Assembly (NCBI RefSeq): GCF_002209555.1
Contig: NZ_NJIF01000004.1
Coordinates: 186,001-250,000 of the forward strand
DNA length: 64,000 bases
Source of the DNA: Achromobacter insolitus
GTDB lineage: Bacteria; Pseudomonadota; Gammaproteobacteria; Burkholderiales; Burkholderiaceae_B
Direction: 5' to 3'
Shown: in pieces, positions 8,935 through 19,885 of the stretch
Layout of the letters: the number at the start of each line of letters is the position of its first letter
Position numbering within the stretch: position 1 is the stretch's first letter
Made by a program: the position numbers and the translations under genes
The notes under the pieces: generated by a model
Told to the model about the DNA's origin: nothing
The model's database searches: none
What the model saw: only the letters and a program-made list of their open reading frames with translations

Positions 8935-9857
8935 GCGCCCCCCGTGCTGCGCAGCGCCTTGTCCTGCGCCGTGCGCGCTTCGATCGCCTGGCGCGCGGCG
9001 GCCCAGTCCGCATCGCTCCATTCGGCGTACTGCTTGAAATAGGCGCCGTTGGCCAGATAGTCGCCGCCATCCAGCGCAATGGTCTGACCGTTGATCCAGT
9101 CGTAGCCCGGACTCAGCAGAAAGGCCGCCAGTTCACCGATGTCGTGCCCGGTGCCCAGGCGCCGCATGGGGTTCTGCTGGGCCTGGGCATCTGCGCCTGT
9201 GTCCTTGGGCCGCAGCCGCGCGCTGGCCCCTTCGGTCGGAATCACGCCTGGCGCGATGGCATTCAGGCGTATGCCGTGGCGGCCCCATTCGATGGCCAGC
9301 GATTTGGTCATGGCGTCTATGCCGGCCTTGGACATTGCCGACGGGACCACAAAGGGCGAACCGGTCCAGACCCAGGTCACAACAATGGACAGCACCGCGC
9401 CGCTGCGGCCCTCCGCGATCCAGCGCTTGCCCACGGCCTGGGTGGTATAGAAGGTGCCGCGAAACACGGTATCGGCGATGGCATTGAAGCCGCGCGGCGA
9501 CAGTTTCTCCGTGGGGCTGATGAAGTTGCCCGCGGCATTGTTGATCAAGCCCGTCAGAGCCCCGCGATCCGTCCAGATGGCCTGGACTGCGGCGTCCACG
9601 GCCTCGGCGTCGCGGATATCCACCGCCTGCACGTGAACTTCGGCGCCATGGCGTGCGCGCAAGCCGGCGGCGGCCTCCTCCAGCACGGCCGCGCGGCGCC
9701 CCCACAGATGCAACGACGCGCCCAGGGACGCCAGCCGTTCGGCCATGGCATGGCCCAGGCCGGTGCCGCCGCCGGTGACGAGAATGCGCTGACCGCGGAA
9801 CAGGTCCGCGCGGAACATGGTTTCGGGGGGACTTGCGGTAAGCGGGGTTTGCGGCAT
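8931..9857 (-). CDS. SDR-family oxidoreductase, 2,4-dienoyl-CoA reductase-like
   Basis: A 308-residue short-chain dehydrogenase with NADP-binding motif TGGGTGLG, the NNAAGNF motif and a C-terminal DWINGQTIALDGG. The region TWVWTGSPFVVPSAMSKAG aligns by eye with mammalian and bacterial 2,4-dienoyl-CoA reductases, which lack the canonical YxxxK; the lysine is kept. A tryptophan occupies the place where human DECR1 has its active-site tyrosine. It probably reduces an unsaturated acyl-CoA made by the ligase encoded next to it. The ATG at 9857 is used; an internal Met (MFRADLF) is an alternative. Confidence 0.82.
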   Translation of the reverse strand: MPQTPLTASPPETMFRADLFRGQRILVTGGGTGLGHAMAERLASLGASLHLWGRRAAVLEEAAAGLRARHGAEVHVQAVDIRDAEAVDAAVQAIWTDRGALTGLINNAAGNFISPTEKLSPRGFNAIADTVFRGTFYTTQAVGKRWIAEGRSGAVLSIVVTWVWTGSPFVVPSAMSKAGIDAMTKSLAIEWGRHGIRLNAIAPGVIPTEGASARLRPKDTGADAQAQQNPMRRLGTGHDIGELAAFLLSPGYDWINGQTIALDGGDYLANGAYFKQYAEWSDADWAAARQAIEARTAQDKALRSTGGA

Positions 9858-9966
9858 GGCCTGGTCTCCTGTTTATTGACGATCAGAATATCAATGAGCG
9901 CCATTGCGCGACAATCCCGCGCTTTGCGTAAACTATGTTTCCTCACAGTCAACAATAAGACTGCCC

Positions 9967-10896
9967 ATGCCCACCCTGCCCGCGCTGGACCTCAACCTGA
10001 TCCAGCTGTTCGTCACCATCGTCGACGCCGGCACCTTGAGCGAGGCTGCGCTGCGCCACGGCGTCACCCGCTCGCACGTAAGCCGCAACCTGCAAAAGCT
10101 CGAGCGCGCCTTCGGTGCCCAGCTCATCCGGCGCAGCACGCGGCGTCTGGAACTGACGCAACAGGGTTCGGTGCTTTATGAGCACGGCGCGCGCATGGCG
10201 CGCGAGGTCGAGTCCGCCCGCCACGCCCTGCAGAAGCTCGGCTCCGAGCCTACGGGCCACGTCCGCCTGAGCATTCCTACCGGCCTGGGAGAACTGGACA
10301 CCTTGCGCCCGCTGCTGGTGAGCTTCGCCCTGCGGCATCCCTCGCTGACCTTGCGCGTGCTGTTCTCCAATCGGGTAAGCGACCTGATCTCGTCGGAAAT
10401 CGATGTGGCGTTGCGGGTAATGAGCACCCCGCCCCAAGACTACGTGGCGCGCGCGCTCGGCGATGTGAAATGGGTGCTTTGCGCGGCGCCGGCCTATCTG
10501 GCGCAGTTCGGCCAGCCGGCCCATCCGCGCGACCTCGTCCGCCTGCATTTCCTGGGCCCGCCAGACCCCAGGCCCCAAGTCACGCTGCGCCTGCGCCGCA
10601 AAGACCAGCAGCACGAGGCCAAGCTCGCGCCGCGGCTGCAATCGGAGTACTTCCCGTTTCTGGCGCAGGCCGCCCGCGCCGGCGCGGGCGTGGCGCTGCT
10701 GCCAGCCTATGTGGTGCATGAAGACATCGCCGCCGGACGGCTGACGCCGGTGCTGCCCGCCTATCAGGCCATGGGACCGGGCGAAAAGCTCTTCATCCTG
10801 ACCACGCCCACCCCCTATCCATCGACCGCCCAGCGCGCGGTGGTCGATTTCCTGCGCACCGAAGTGCCCGCGCTGTTGCGCGGCCTTCTTGAGTAG
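9967..10896 (+). CDS. LysR-family transcriptional regulator
   Basis: A 309-residue regulator: N-terminal winged helix (LDLNLIQLFVTIVDAGTLSEAA, SHVSRNLQKLERAFG) followed by a LysR substrate-binding domain. The start at 9967 puts the helix-turn-helix at the usual distance from the N-terminus; the frame stays open upstream to 9904. It is divergent from the SDR/acyl-CoA ligase/TctC genes with a gap of about 109 bases, the classical arrangement for a LysR activator of the neighbouring operon. Confidence 0.88.
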   Translation: MPTLPALDLNLIQLFVTIVDAGTLSEAALRHGVTRSHVSRNLQKLERAFGAQLIRRSTRRLELTQQGSVLYEHGARMAREVESARHALQKLGSEPTGHVRLSIPTGLGELDTLRPLLVSFALRHPSLTLRVLFSNRVSDLISSEIDVALRVMSTPPQDYVARALGDVKWVLCAAPAYLAQFGQPAHPRDLVRLHFLGPPDPRPQVTLRLRRKDQQHEAKLAPRLQSEYFPFLAQAARAGAGVALLPAYVVHEDIAAGRLTPVLPAYQAMGPGEKLFILTTPTPYPSTAQRAVVDFLRTEVPALLRGLLE

Positions 10897-11039
10897 ATTT
10901 CCCGCTCGGCCGCAACATCGGCGTAGGACTTTCTTGATAAAAGAGGCTTGCGAGTCGCGCGCGCCTCGGCCAGAGTATCGGGTAAGGCCGACGGCCGCCC
11001 GCCACATTACCGGACGGGAACTTTGACGGCCCGGCCAAG

Positions 11040-11058
11040 TCTTATATAAGATATAAGA
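11040..11058. promoter_or_regulatory. AT-rich palindromic operator upstream of acnA
   Basis: TCTTATATAAGA (11040-11051) is a perfect 12-base palindrome, and its right half-site ATATAAGA is repeated directly at 11051-11058. It lies about 100 bases before the acnA ATG in GC-rich surroundings, where a promoter and operator are expected. A GntR-type regulator is a plausible binder; this is inference. Confidence 0.5.
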
Positions 11059-11155
11059 CATACGGCCGCACACGCGCGAGTCTCACATAGAATGACAAAT
11101 GCGCAAAAACGCCAGAAAATGCCGGCTTCAGCCGGGCAAAACCACGGAGTCCATC

Positions 11156-13861
<2,706 letters not shown>

Positions 13862-13878
13862 TCCCTCGGGAACAAAAC

Positions 13879-13912
13879 AATGGCCCGGGAACCGCAAGGT
13901 TCCCGGGCCATT
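13879..13912 (+). terminator. Intrinsic terminator after acnA
   Basis: A perfect 15-bp stem (AATGGCCCGGGAACC and its complement) with a GCAA tetraloop and a short T-rich tail. It lies between the convergent acnA and dioxygenase genes, so it can serve both. Confidence 0.8.
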
Positions 13913-13952
13913 TCCTTTGCATGCGCGAGAACGCGGCGCCCGCGCGCCGCGA

Positions 13953-14729
13953 TCAGTCCGCGAACTCGTAGGCGTCCATCGCCAGCGCGCCGTACGACAC
14001 CTCGTCGTTCAGGCGCCGAAAACCGGCTCCGCCCGCCCCCAGCGCAACGTACAGCGGCATGAGGTGATCGTCATGCGGGTGGGCCTGCGCCGCGCCCGGT
14101 GCCTGGGCCTGCCAGTCCAGCAGCGCTGGCAGGTCGTGAACGCCCAGCTTCTCCGCGTACCACTGCTGGAAAGCCGGCACGTAAGGCAGCGCGGGCGCGT
14201 CCTGCGGCATCCGCACGTGGCGCAGATTGTGAGTCAGCGAACCCGAGCCGATGACCAGGATGTCCTCATCCCGCAGCCGGGCCAGCGCGCGGCCCAGTTC
14301 CAACTGTCCGGCGGCGTCGCGCCCCATGTCCAGCGACAGTTGCACCACCGGTACATCCGCCTCCGGGTAGAGATAGCGCAGCGGCACCCAGGCGCCGTGG
14401 TCCAGCGGGCGGCGGGGGTCGAGATCGGCGGCAATGCCCGACTCCGCCAGCAAGGCCTGCACCCGCGCCGCCAGGGAGGGCGAACCGGGCGCCGTGTACT
14501 GCAATTGGTAGAGTTCCGGCGGAAAACCGCCAAAATCGTGCCACGCAACCTGGCGATCACGCGTGGACAATGCCAAGCCCTCGCCCATCCAGTGCGGCGA
14601 CACCACCAGGATGCCCCGGGGCTTGCGGCCCTGCGCGGCGCTCCAGGCGGCAAGCGCGGGGCCGGTCAGGCCGGGCTCGACGGCGAGCATGGGAGATCCA
14701 TGGGAAACGAAAAGCGTAGGCCAGCGCAT
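13953..14729 (-). CDS. LigB/DODA-type extradiol aromatic ring-opening dioxygenase family protein
   Basis: A 258-residue protein of the class III extradiol dioxygenase (4,5-DOPA dioxygenase, YgiD-like) family. It has the N-terminal metal histidine in LFVSHGSPMLAVE, the HDFGGFPPELY motif, LDHGAWVPLRYLYP and SGSLTHNLRHV. The start at 14729 follows AGGAGG at ideal spacing; the frame extends nine codons further without support. Members cleave catechol-type rings using a single metal ion; the natural substrate of stand-alone bacterial members is usually unknown. Confidence 0.88.
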   Translation of the reverse strand: MRWPTLFVSHGSPMLAVEPGLTGPALAAWSAAQGRKPRGILVVSPHWMGEGLALSTRDRQVAWHDFGGFPPELYQLQYTAPGSPSLAARVQALLAESGIAADLDPRRPLDHGAWVPLRYLYPEADVPVVQLSLDMGRDAAGQLELGRALARLRDEDILVIGSGSLTHNLRHVRMPQDAPALPYVPAFQQWYAEKLGVHDLPALLDWQAQAPGAAQAHPHDDHLMPLYVALGAGGAGFRRLNDEVSYGALAMDAYEFAD

Positions 14730-14938
14730 GGCGATGCCTCCTGATGTTGAGTCCATGGCTGTATTCTCCGTGGTTTCGTCTCAGCAATAAACCACCCATA
14801 TCGGCATTATCTGTTGCCACATTGAGAACAATGCGTCACTACCGCTGTAGAGGCGGGCTGCGTACGAGGCTTCGCGCTACGAAGCGCGCCGGGCGTTAAA
14901 CTACACAGTTGCACACTTACTGGACGCTCCCCGAAGTT

Positions 14939-16141
14939 ATGGCCCGATCCCGCAGCCAATCCACTCCCCGCCTCACCCGTGACGCCGCCCGCCTGGTCGC
15001 GCTTGCCCAGGCGCTCAACCGCTCGGGCAGCCGCCTCGAAGACGTGTTCTGGGAGAATCAGCTTGGCGAAGCGATTCCAAAGCTGCTGAAAGGCGGGCAG
15101 GATGCCCCCCTGGAAGCCGCCCTGGACCACCTCGCCCAGAGCGACGTGGGCGCCTACGAGATCCTGATCGAACAGGCCGAGACCCTGTCCGAATCGATGA
15201 AGATCGAGAAAAATGGCGTCCGGTACGACGTTTTGCTGGTCGTGGCGCCCATCGTTGCCTGGACTCGCTACGCCATCCCCACCGGCCCGATCGCCGCGCC
15301 TGCGCAACAGGCGCTGATGGCGCAGTTGCATGGTCATGTGCTGTCCAGCAAGGCGCGTAGCGCGCTGATGCCGATGCTGGTCAGCGTGGACCAGATGCCG
15401 CGCACCTTCTCCGAAACCTGGCAATGGCTGCAGCGCCTGGGCACCCAGGCGCTGGGCGCCGAGACCGCCAAGCCCGCGCTGAACACCGAGGTCGAGACGG
15501 CCAACATGCTGGCCGACACGCGCTACATCGTGGCCGCTGTCGCGGTGCCGGAAGGCGAGCCGATCTTCCGCTGGCAGGAACAACTGGGCGAAGCCGATGC
15601 CAGCCGCGATGCCAGCCAGGAGCAATGGGCGGCGCAGGCCCAGCCCACGCTGGCCAATCTGCTGCCCGGCTGCGGTTTCGAAGCCCTGCTGCCTGACGCC
15701 TACTATGTCAGTAACCGCGAGGCCGACCGCCGGGTGCGCCCGCTGTCGCTGCGCGCGGCGGTCAGCTGGCTCGAAGGCGCGGTCAGCCTCGAGGCCTCTC
15801 AGCTGCGGGCCGTGGTGGCCGGCTGCGGTGAAAGCCGCATCGACGAATACCGCATCGGCTTCACGGCGCGCAGCAGCAACGATGTCTACTACGGCTGCGT
15901 CTGGCCCCTCTACGGACGCGAAGAAGACCTGCCGGCCGACGAAGGCCAGCCCGACGTCGTCGACGAAATTGCGGCGCTGCTCAAGGAATATGGGGTCACC
16001 GAAGTGCGCCGCATTCCCGGCGTGCTGCCGCCCGAGTACTGCGAAGACTGCGGCGCGCCCTATTTCCCGAATCCGCTGGGCGAACTGGTGCATGCCGAAC
16101 TGCCCGAGGATGCCGAAGCCTCGCCCGCCAAGTTCCACTAG
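14939..16141 (+). CDS. DUF2863 family protein
   Basis: A 400-residue soluble protein of unknown function, recognised as DUF2863, a family I know only from betaproteobacteria. No membrane segment or signal peptide is seen. The C-terminus holds CEDCGAPYFPNP, a possible half zinc-knuckle. Start chosen at the second in-frame ATG (MARSRSQSTPR); the first, at 14909, adds an unlikely hydrophobic stretch. It lies six bases before earP and so probably shares a transcript with the EF-P modification gene. Confidence 0.75.
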   Translation: MARSRSQSTPRLTRDAARLVALAQALNRSGSRLEDVFWENQLGEAIPKLLKGGQDAPLEAALDHLAQSDVGAYEILIEQAETLSESMKIEKNGVRYDVLLVVAPIVAWTRYAIPTGPIAAPAQQALMAQLHGHVLSSKARSALMPMLVSVDQMPRTFSETWQWLQRLGTQALGAETAKPALNTEVETANMLADTRYIVAAVAVPEGEPIFRWQEQLGEADASRDASQEQWAAQAQPTLANLLPGCGFEALLPDAYYVSNREADRRVRPLSLRAAVSWLEGAVSLEASQLRAVVAGCGESRIDEYRIGFTARSSNDVYYGCVWPLYGREEDLPADEGQPDVVDEIAALLKEYGVTEVRRIPGVLPPEYCEDCGAPYFPNPLGELVHAELPEDAEASPAKFH

Positions 16142-16147
16142 GCTGCC

Positions 16148-17260
16148 ATGCAAGCCGACATCTTCTGCCGGGTCGTCGACAATTACGGCGACATCGGCGT
16201 TTGCTGGCGGCTGGCGCGCCGGCTGGCGCATGGCCGCGGCTGGGACGTGCGCTTGTGGGTCGATGACCTGACCAGCTTCGCCCGCATCCAGCCGGGCATC
16301 GTCCCGGGCTTGCCGCGCCAGCAACTGGCCGGCATCGACATCGTGCACTGGTCCGACTCTCCGGACCCGGCGCTCGCCGCCCGCGACGTCGTGATCGAGG
16401 CCTTCGCCTGCGATCCCCCCGCGCCGTTCCTGGACAGCATGCGGCGCGCGCATCCGGCCTGGATCAATCTGGAGTACCTGAGCGCCGAATCCTGGGTGGA
16501 AAGCTGCCACGGGCTGCCTTCGCAGCGCCCGGACGGGCTGGTGAAACACTTTTTCTTCCCCGGCTTCACCAACGCCACCGGCGGTCTGCTGCGCGAACCC
16601 GGCCTGTCCGCCGAGCGGGACGCCCTGCAGGCCTCTCCGCAAGACCAGGAAGTCTTTCTGCGCTCGCTGGGCGTGGCGCCCGAGCTGCTATCGCGCCGCC
16701 GCGCGGGCGCGCGTACCGTGTCCTTGTTTTGCTATCCCGCGGCGCCGGTGCCGGCACTGGCCGAAGCGCTCGCGGCCGACCCACGCCCCAGCGTGCTGCT
16801 GGCCCCCGAAGGAGTGGCTTCCGGCCTGGAAGCTGCCTGCGCGGCGCGGGGTGCGCCCATGGTGGCCCGTCTGCCCTTCGTAGCACAGCCTGATTTCGAC
16901 CGCCTGCTCTGGTGTTGCGACCTCAATTTCGTGCGAGGCGAGGACTCCTTCGTCCGAGCCGCCTGGGCCGCGCGCCCCCTCGTCTGGCAAATCTATCCCC
17001 AGGACGAGAACGTGCACCTGGAAAAACTGGAAGCCTGGCTGGCCCGCTATCCGGCCCCGGAAACCGCCCACGCCTTGATCCGGGCCTGGAACCAATCCGG
17101 CACAGGCCAAACCGCATCCGCGCTGTCGGCCGCGCTGGCGCCTGCCGCCTGGGAGAACTGGACCGCCGCCGCGATGGCATGGGATGCGAGCCAGGCCGGG
17201 CTGCCGGACCTTGCCGAAAATTTGGCTGATTTTTGCGCAGACTTGGCCAAGAAACGTTAG
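16148..17260 (+). CDS. earP: EF-P arginine rhamnosyltransferase EarP
   Basis: A 370-residue protein of the EarP (DUF2331) family, which transfers rhamnose from dTDP-L-rhamnose to Arg32 of elongation factor P. The N-terminal Rossmann motif NYGDIGVCWRLARRLA with Asp11 and Asp15, and the C-terminal RGEDSFVRAAWA (Glu265) with PQDENVHLEKL, correspond to the catalytic and nucleotide-sugar residues of characterised EarP. The gene lies directly upstream of efp, the hallmark arrangement of this system. The substrate EF-P here indeed has arginine at position 32. Confidence 0.95.
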   Translation: MQADIFCRVVDNYGDIGVCWRLARRLAHGRGWDVRLWVDDLTSFARIQPGIVPGLPRQQLAGIDIVHWSDSPDPALAARDVVIEAFACDPPAPFLDSMRRAHPAWINLEYLSAESWVESCHGLPSQRPDGLVKHFFFPGFTNATGGLLREPGLSAERDALQASPQDQEVFLRSLGVAPELLSRRRAGARTVSLFCYPAAPVPALAEALAADPRPSVLLAPEGVASGLEAACAARGAPMVARLPFVAQPDFDRLLWCCDLNFVRGEDSFVRAAWAARPLVWQIYPQDENVHLEKLEAWLARYPAPETAHALIRAWNQSGTGQTASALSAALAPAAWENWTAAAMAWDASQAGLPDLAENLADFCADLAKKR

Positions 17261-17328
17261 AATAGAGAGTTTTCCGAGCGCCCTGTATCTGTCGGGCCTC
17301 AACTATGACGCCTCCCGGGGTGTGCACG

Positions 17329-17356
17329 AAGCCGCTAGATCCAGGTGCGGCGGCTT
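17329..17356 (+). promoter_or_regulatory. Hairpin in the efp leader
   Basis: AAGCCGC and GCGGCTT form a seven-bp stem around a 14-base loop, about 45 bases before the efp ATG. There is no T-run, so it is not a clear terminator; it may stabilise or modulate the efp message. Confidence 0.35.
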
Positions 17357-17401
17357 TATGCAAGCACGGCGAGTGCACCCATCACCCCCGGAGTTTTATC
17401 G

Positions 17402-17962
17402 ATGAAAACCGCTCAGGAATTGCGAGTCGGCAACGTGGTCATGGTCGGCAAGGATCCCCTCGTGGTCCAGAAGGCCGAATACAACAAGTCCGGCCGTAAC
17501 GCCGCTGTTGTGAAGCTGAAGTTCAAGAACCTCTTGACCGCCTCGGCCAGCGAATCGGTCTACAAGGCCGACGAAAAGTTCGAAGTCGTCCAGCTCGATC
17601 GCAAGGAGTGCACCTACTCCTACTTCGGCGACCCGATGTACGTCTTCATGGACGAAGAGTACAACCAGTACGAAATCGAAGCCGAAAGCATGGGCGACGC
17701 CCTGAACTACCTGGAAGAAGCGATGCCCGTGGAAGTGGTCTTCTACGACGGCCGCGCCATTTCGGTTGAACTGCCCACCACCATCGTGCGCGAAATCACC
17801 TACACCGAACCCGCCGTGCGTGGCGATACGTCGGGCAAGGTGACCAAGCCCGCCAAGATCAACACCGGCTACGAACTGAACGTGCCGCTGTTCTGCGCCA
17901 TCGGCGACAAGATCGAAATCGACACCCGCACGAACGAATACCGCAGCCGCGTCAACAACTGA
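17402..17962 (+). CDS. efp: Translation elongation factor P (arginine type)
   Basis: A 186-residue EF-P with its usual three beta-barrel domains. It relieves ribosomes stalled at polyproline stretches. The loop KSGRNAA places arginine at residue 32, the site rhamnosylated by EarP; the lysine of EpmA/B-type EF-P is absent. Start at 17402 ([11 protein letters not shown]) with CGGAG upstream; the frame runs open further 5' without homology. EF-P would help translate Pro-rich proteins, which the Tad locus (CpaE, DUF3613, Flp) contains. Confidence 0.97.
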   Translation: MKTAQELRVGNVVMVGKDPLVVQKAEYNKSGRNAAVVKLKFKNLLTASASESVYKADEKFEVVQLDRKECTYSYFGDPMYVFMDEEYNQYEIEAESMGDALNYLEEAMPVEVVFYDGRAISVELPTTIVREITYTEPAVRGDTSGKVTKPAKINTGYELNVPLFCAIGDKIEIDTRTNEYRSRVNN

Positions 17963-17976
17963 TCCGGCAAGCAGGG

Positions 17977-18010
17977 AAAAAAACCAGACCTTCGGGTCTG
18001 GTTTTTTTTT
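17977..18010 (+). terminator. Intrinsic terminator after efp
   Basis: AAACCAGACC, a TTCG loop and GGTCTGGTTT form a stable stem followed by an uninterrupted T-run. Confidence 0.93.
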
Positions 18011-18078
18011 GCTGTCCACCTGACCCATCTTGCGGCCCTTGCTGGAAGGCATCTAGCCGGACCACATGGGAATTCAAC

Positions 18079-18140
18079 GTGAGCATCGTCTACGTGAAGT
18101 TCATCGGCACTCACGCGGAGTACGACAAGGTTGATGCATT
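18079..18140 (+). pseudogene. Remnant of a HigB-type toxin gene (3' end only)
   Basis: In this frame the first residues read VYVKFIGTHAEYDKVDA, which matches the conserved C-terminus of HigB mRNA-interferase toxins. The rest of the toxin (about 80 residues) and any HigA antitoxin are missing. The frame then runs into unrelated sequence. No ribosome site is evident for the GTG at 18079. This is most simply the tail left after deletion of a toxin-antitoxin module. Confidence 0.6.
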
Positions 18141-18196
18141 CATCGACGACTTTCTGTCGAAGCGGAATGCTTGCGCCGACCGCGGCAACACTCTGC

Positions 18197-18413
18197 CTGA
18201 GCTGGAGAACTGCGGCTGTGGAAATTCGCCGTGCAAAGTTCTGGGTTGGCCGCGCGTGCGAGCGCCAAATGGCCTCTGTTCCGGAATCCGGCAGAGCAGT
18301 GGTATCGCGGCAATGACGTTGAAATCGGCGTGCGCGAGTTCCTGGTCCAGGACCCTGATGGTTATCTGCTGCGCTTCTCGGCCAAGATCGGTGAACGCAG
18401 GCATAGCACCTGA
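18197..18413 (+). pseudogene. Remnant of a VOC/glyoxalase-bleomycin-resistance family gene (C-terminal part)
   Basis: The frame ending at 18413 encodes WPLFRNPAEQWYRGNDVEIGV then REFLVQDPDGYLLRFSAKIGER, the typical C-terminal half of a VOC-fold protein. Stop codons lie upstream in the same frame (18132 and about 18198) and the N-terminal half is absent. Together with the HigB tail it makes this 500-base gap a graveyard of truncated genes. No intact gene is seen between efp and the DUF1178 gene. Confidence 0.6.
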
Positions 18414-18465
18414 CGTCCCGCGCGCCCGTTCCCCTGTCCGAATCGGCTAGAGGCGGCGCACCGGG

Positions 18466-18924
18466 TCACTGCAGCCGTTCGTCGTCGAGGAAGTCGGGCA
18501 CCGCCATGACATCGATACCCTCTTCGGCCAGCGATTCACGTTCCTCGGGGGTCGCGGTGCCGCGGATGGGACGGTCGTCGGCATCGCCTTCGTGGATGCG
18601 GCGCGCCTCTTCCGCAAAGCGCGGACCGACATTCTCGGTATTGCGCAACAGCGCGCGCACCTGACGCATGACTGCCGCCTGCAATGCGGCCATTTTGTCG
18701 GCGTCGGAAGCATTGGCGGGCAGCGCGGGCTGAGCCGCCGGCGCATGCAGATGGGCGACGTTCAGGCGTGGCGCGGACAAGCGCTTGGTGATGCTGGCGG
18801 AGCCGCAAACCGGGCACGTGACGAGGCCACGCGCCTGCTGCGCGTCATAGTCTTCGTGCGAACTGAACCAGCCTTCGAAAATGTGGCTGTGTTCGCACTG
18901 GAGGTCGAAAACTTTAAGTGCCAT
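18466..18924 (-). CDS. DUF1178 family protein
   Basis: A 152-residue small protein beginning MALKVFDLQCEHSHIFEGWF, the DUF1178 signature. Cys residues in LQCEHSH and TCPVCGS suggest a zinc ribbon at the N-terminus. The C-terminal half is acidic. Function unknown; the family is widespread in alpha- and betaproteobacteria. The start at 18924 is fixed by family similarity; the frame extends upstream without similarity. Confidence 0.85.
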   Translation of the reverse strand: MALKVFDLQCEHSHIFEGWFSSHEDYDAQQARGLVTCPVCGSASITKRLSAPRLNVAHLHAPAAQPALPANASDADKMAALQAAVMRQVRALLRNTENVGPRFAEEARRIHEGDADDRPIRGTATPEERESLAEEGIDVMAVPDFLDDERLQ

Positions 18925-19063
18925 GGCATCAATATGGGGTGCAACTCCCAGAATACAAGAAAGCGCGCCCGGCAGGCGATCACCCCCCTGGCGCGCAGGC
19001 CCTTTTTTTGGCCGCCCAGGACAAAGCGGGCCCGCAGGCCCGCTTTTCTGCCTGGCCAGGCGC

Positions 19064-19768
19064 TTACTTGCCGCGCTTCTGCGCGGGCGGATTTCCCACC
19101 TGGGCCTGCTGGGCCTGCAGGGCGTCGATCTGGCGCTGCAGATCGCGCAATTGCTGGCGCACGTCCTTTTGCTGATCGGCCAATGCCGTGGCTTCCTGGC
19201 GCGATTGTTCCTGGCGCGCCGCAACTTGCTCTTCCTGTTGCATGCGCAGCGTGCGGTCCGCCTGCAGCGTGCTGAGTTCGGCGCTGCGGCTGGCCAGCAG
19301 CTTCTCGGCATGCGCGTATTCAGCCTGCATCTTGATGCGCTTGATGTCCACTTCCGCCAGATCGGCGGATTGGCTGACAAAAGCGCGGTAAGTCGCTTCG
19401 GCCTGCTTGTCCGACTGCGTCTTCACCACGCGCCAGAAATCCTTTTGCTGGAACAGCGCGACGTAATAGGTCAGGTCGTCCGGCTTGAACAGCAGGCTGG
19501 CGCCGTACGTGCCGTTATAGGCAGTGCGCAGCTCCGACACCTGGCGGCTCTGAATCAGGCCCTGCAGCTCCGACAGCGTGGACGCCGGGCGCGCGGCAGG
19601 AGGCGGCGCGGGAGGAGTCACCGGAGTGGATGCCGCCTGCGTGTCCTCGACCTGTTTAACCGTGGGCCGGGGCGCTTCGGATTGCGCGCTGGCGCAAGCA
19701 GCCAGGCCGGACAGGGCCGTGCCCAACAGCGCCATGCGGGCGGCGCCACGGATAAATTGGACGTTCAT
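19064..19768 (-). CDS. DUF2968 family lipoprotein
   Basis: A 234-residue predicted lipoprotein: signal peptide with lipobox LAAC (Cys25), an Ala/Pro-rich linker, then the DUF2968 core (SELRTAYNGTYGASLLFKPDDLTYYVALFQQKDFW). A long coiled coil (residues about 150-225, Gln/Glu/Arg-rich) ends in PAQKRGK. GGGGAAGG lies before the ATG. Function unknown. It sits downstream of, and in the same direction as, the sigma-54 regulator that ends the Tad locus. The coiled coil suggests an envelope scaffold or periplasmic tether. Confidence 0.82.
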   Translation of the reverse strand: MNVQFIRGAARMALLGTALSGLAACASAQSEAPRPTVKQVEDTQAASTPVTPPAPPPAARPASTLSELQGLIQSRQVSELRTAYNGTYGASLLFKPDDLTYYVALFQQKDFWRVVKTQSDKQAEATYRAFVSQSADLAEVDIKRIKMQAEYAHAEKLLASRSAELSTLQADRTLRMQQEEQVAARQEQSRQEATALADQQKDVRQQLRDLQRQIDALQAQQAQVGNPPAQKRGK

Positions 19769-19794
19769 GCCTTCCCCAAAAAAATCGTTGCGGA

Positions 19795-19803
19795 ACTATA
19801 GCA
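19795..19803 (-). promoter_or_regulatory. Possible extended -10 promoter of the DUF2968 gene
   Basis: Read on the minus strand the sequence is TGCTATAGT, a good extended -10 element about 27 bases before the ATG. The -35 match is weak (CTGTCT). Confidence 0.35.
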
Positions 19804-19885
19804 ATTTCTTGCGATCGAGACAGATACGCTTACAACCGCCCTCTCTCTGACTGTCGCCCCCTACGGGCCATTCCCTATTGCGCGT

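Noticed and set aside
14807-16642. 611-codon minus-strand frame opposite DUF2863/earP
   Set aside because: No domain recognised; the plus-strand genes are supported by family motifs.
19850-19885. TGGCCCG...GGGC on the minus strand upstream of the DUF2968 gene as a sigma-54 promoter
   Set aside because: The GG-N10-GC spacing is right but both boxes match poorly, and a better extended -10 lies closer to the gene.
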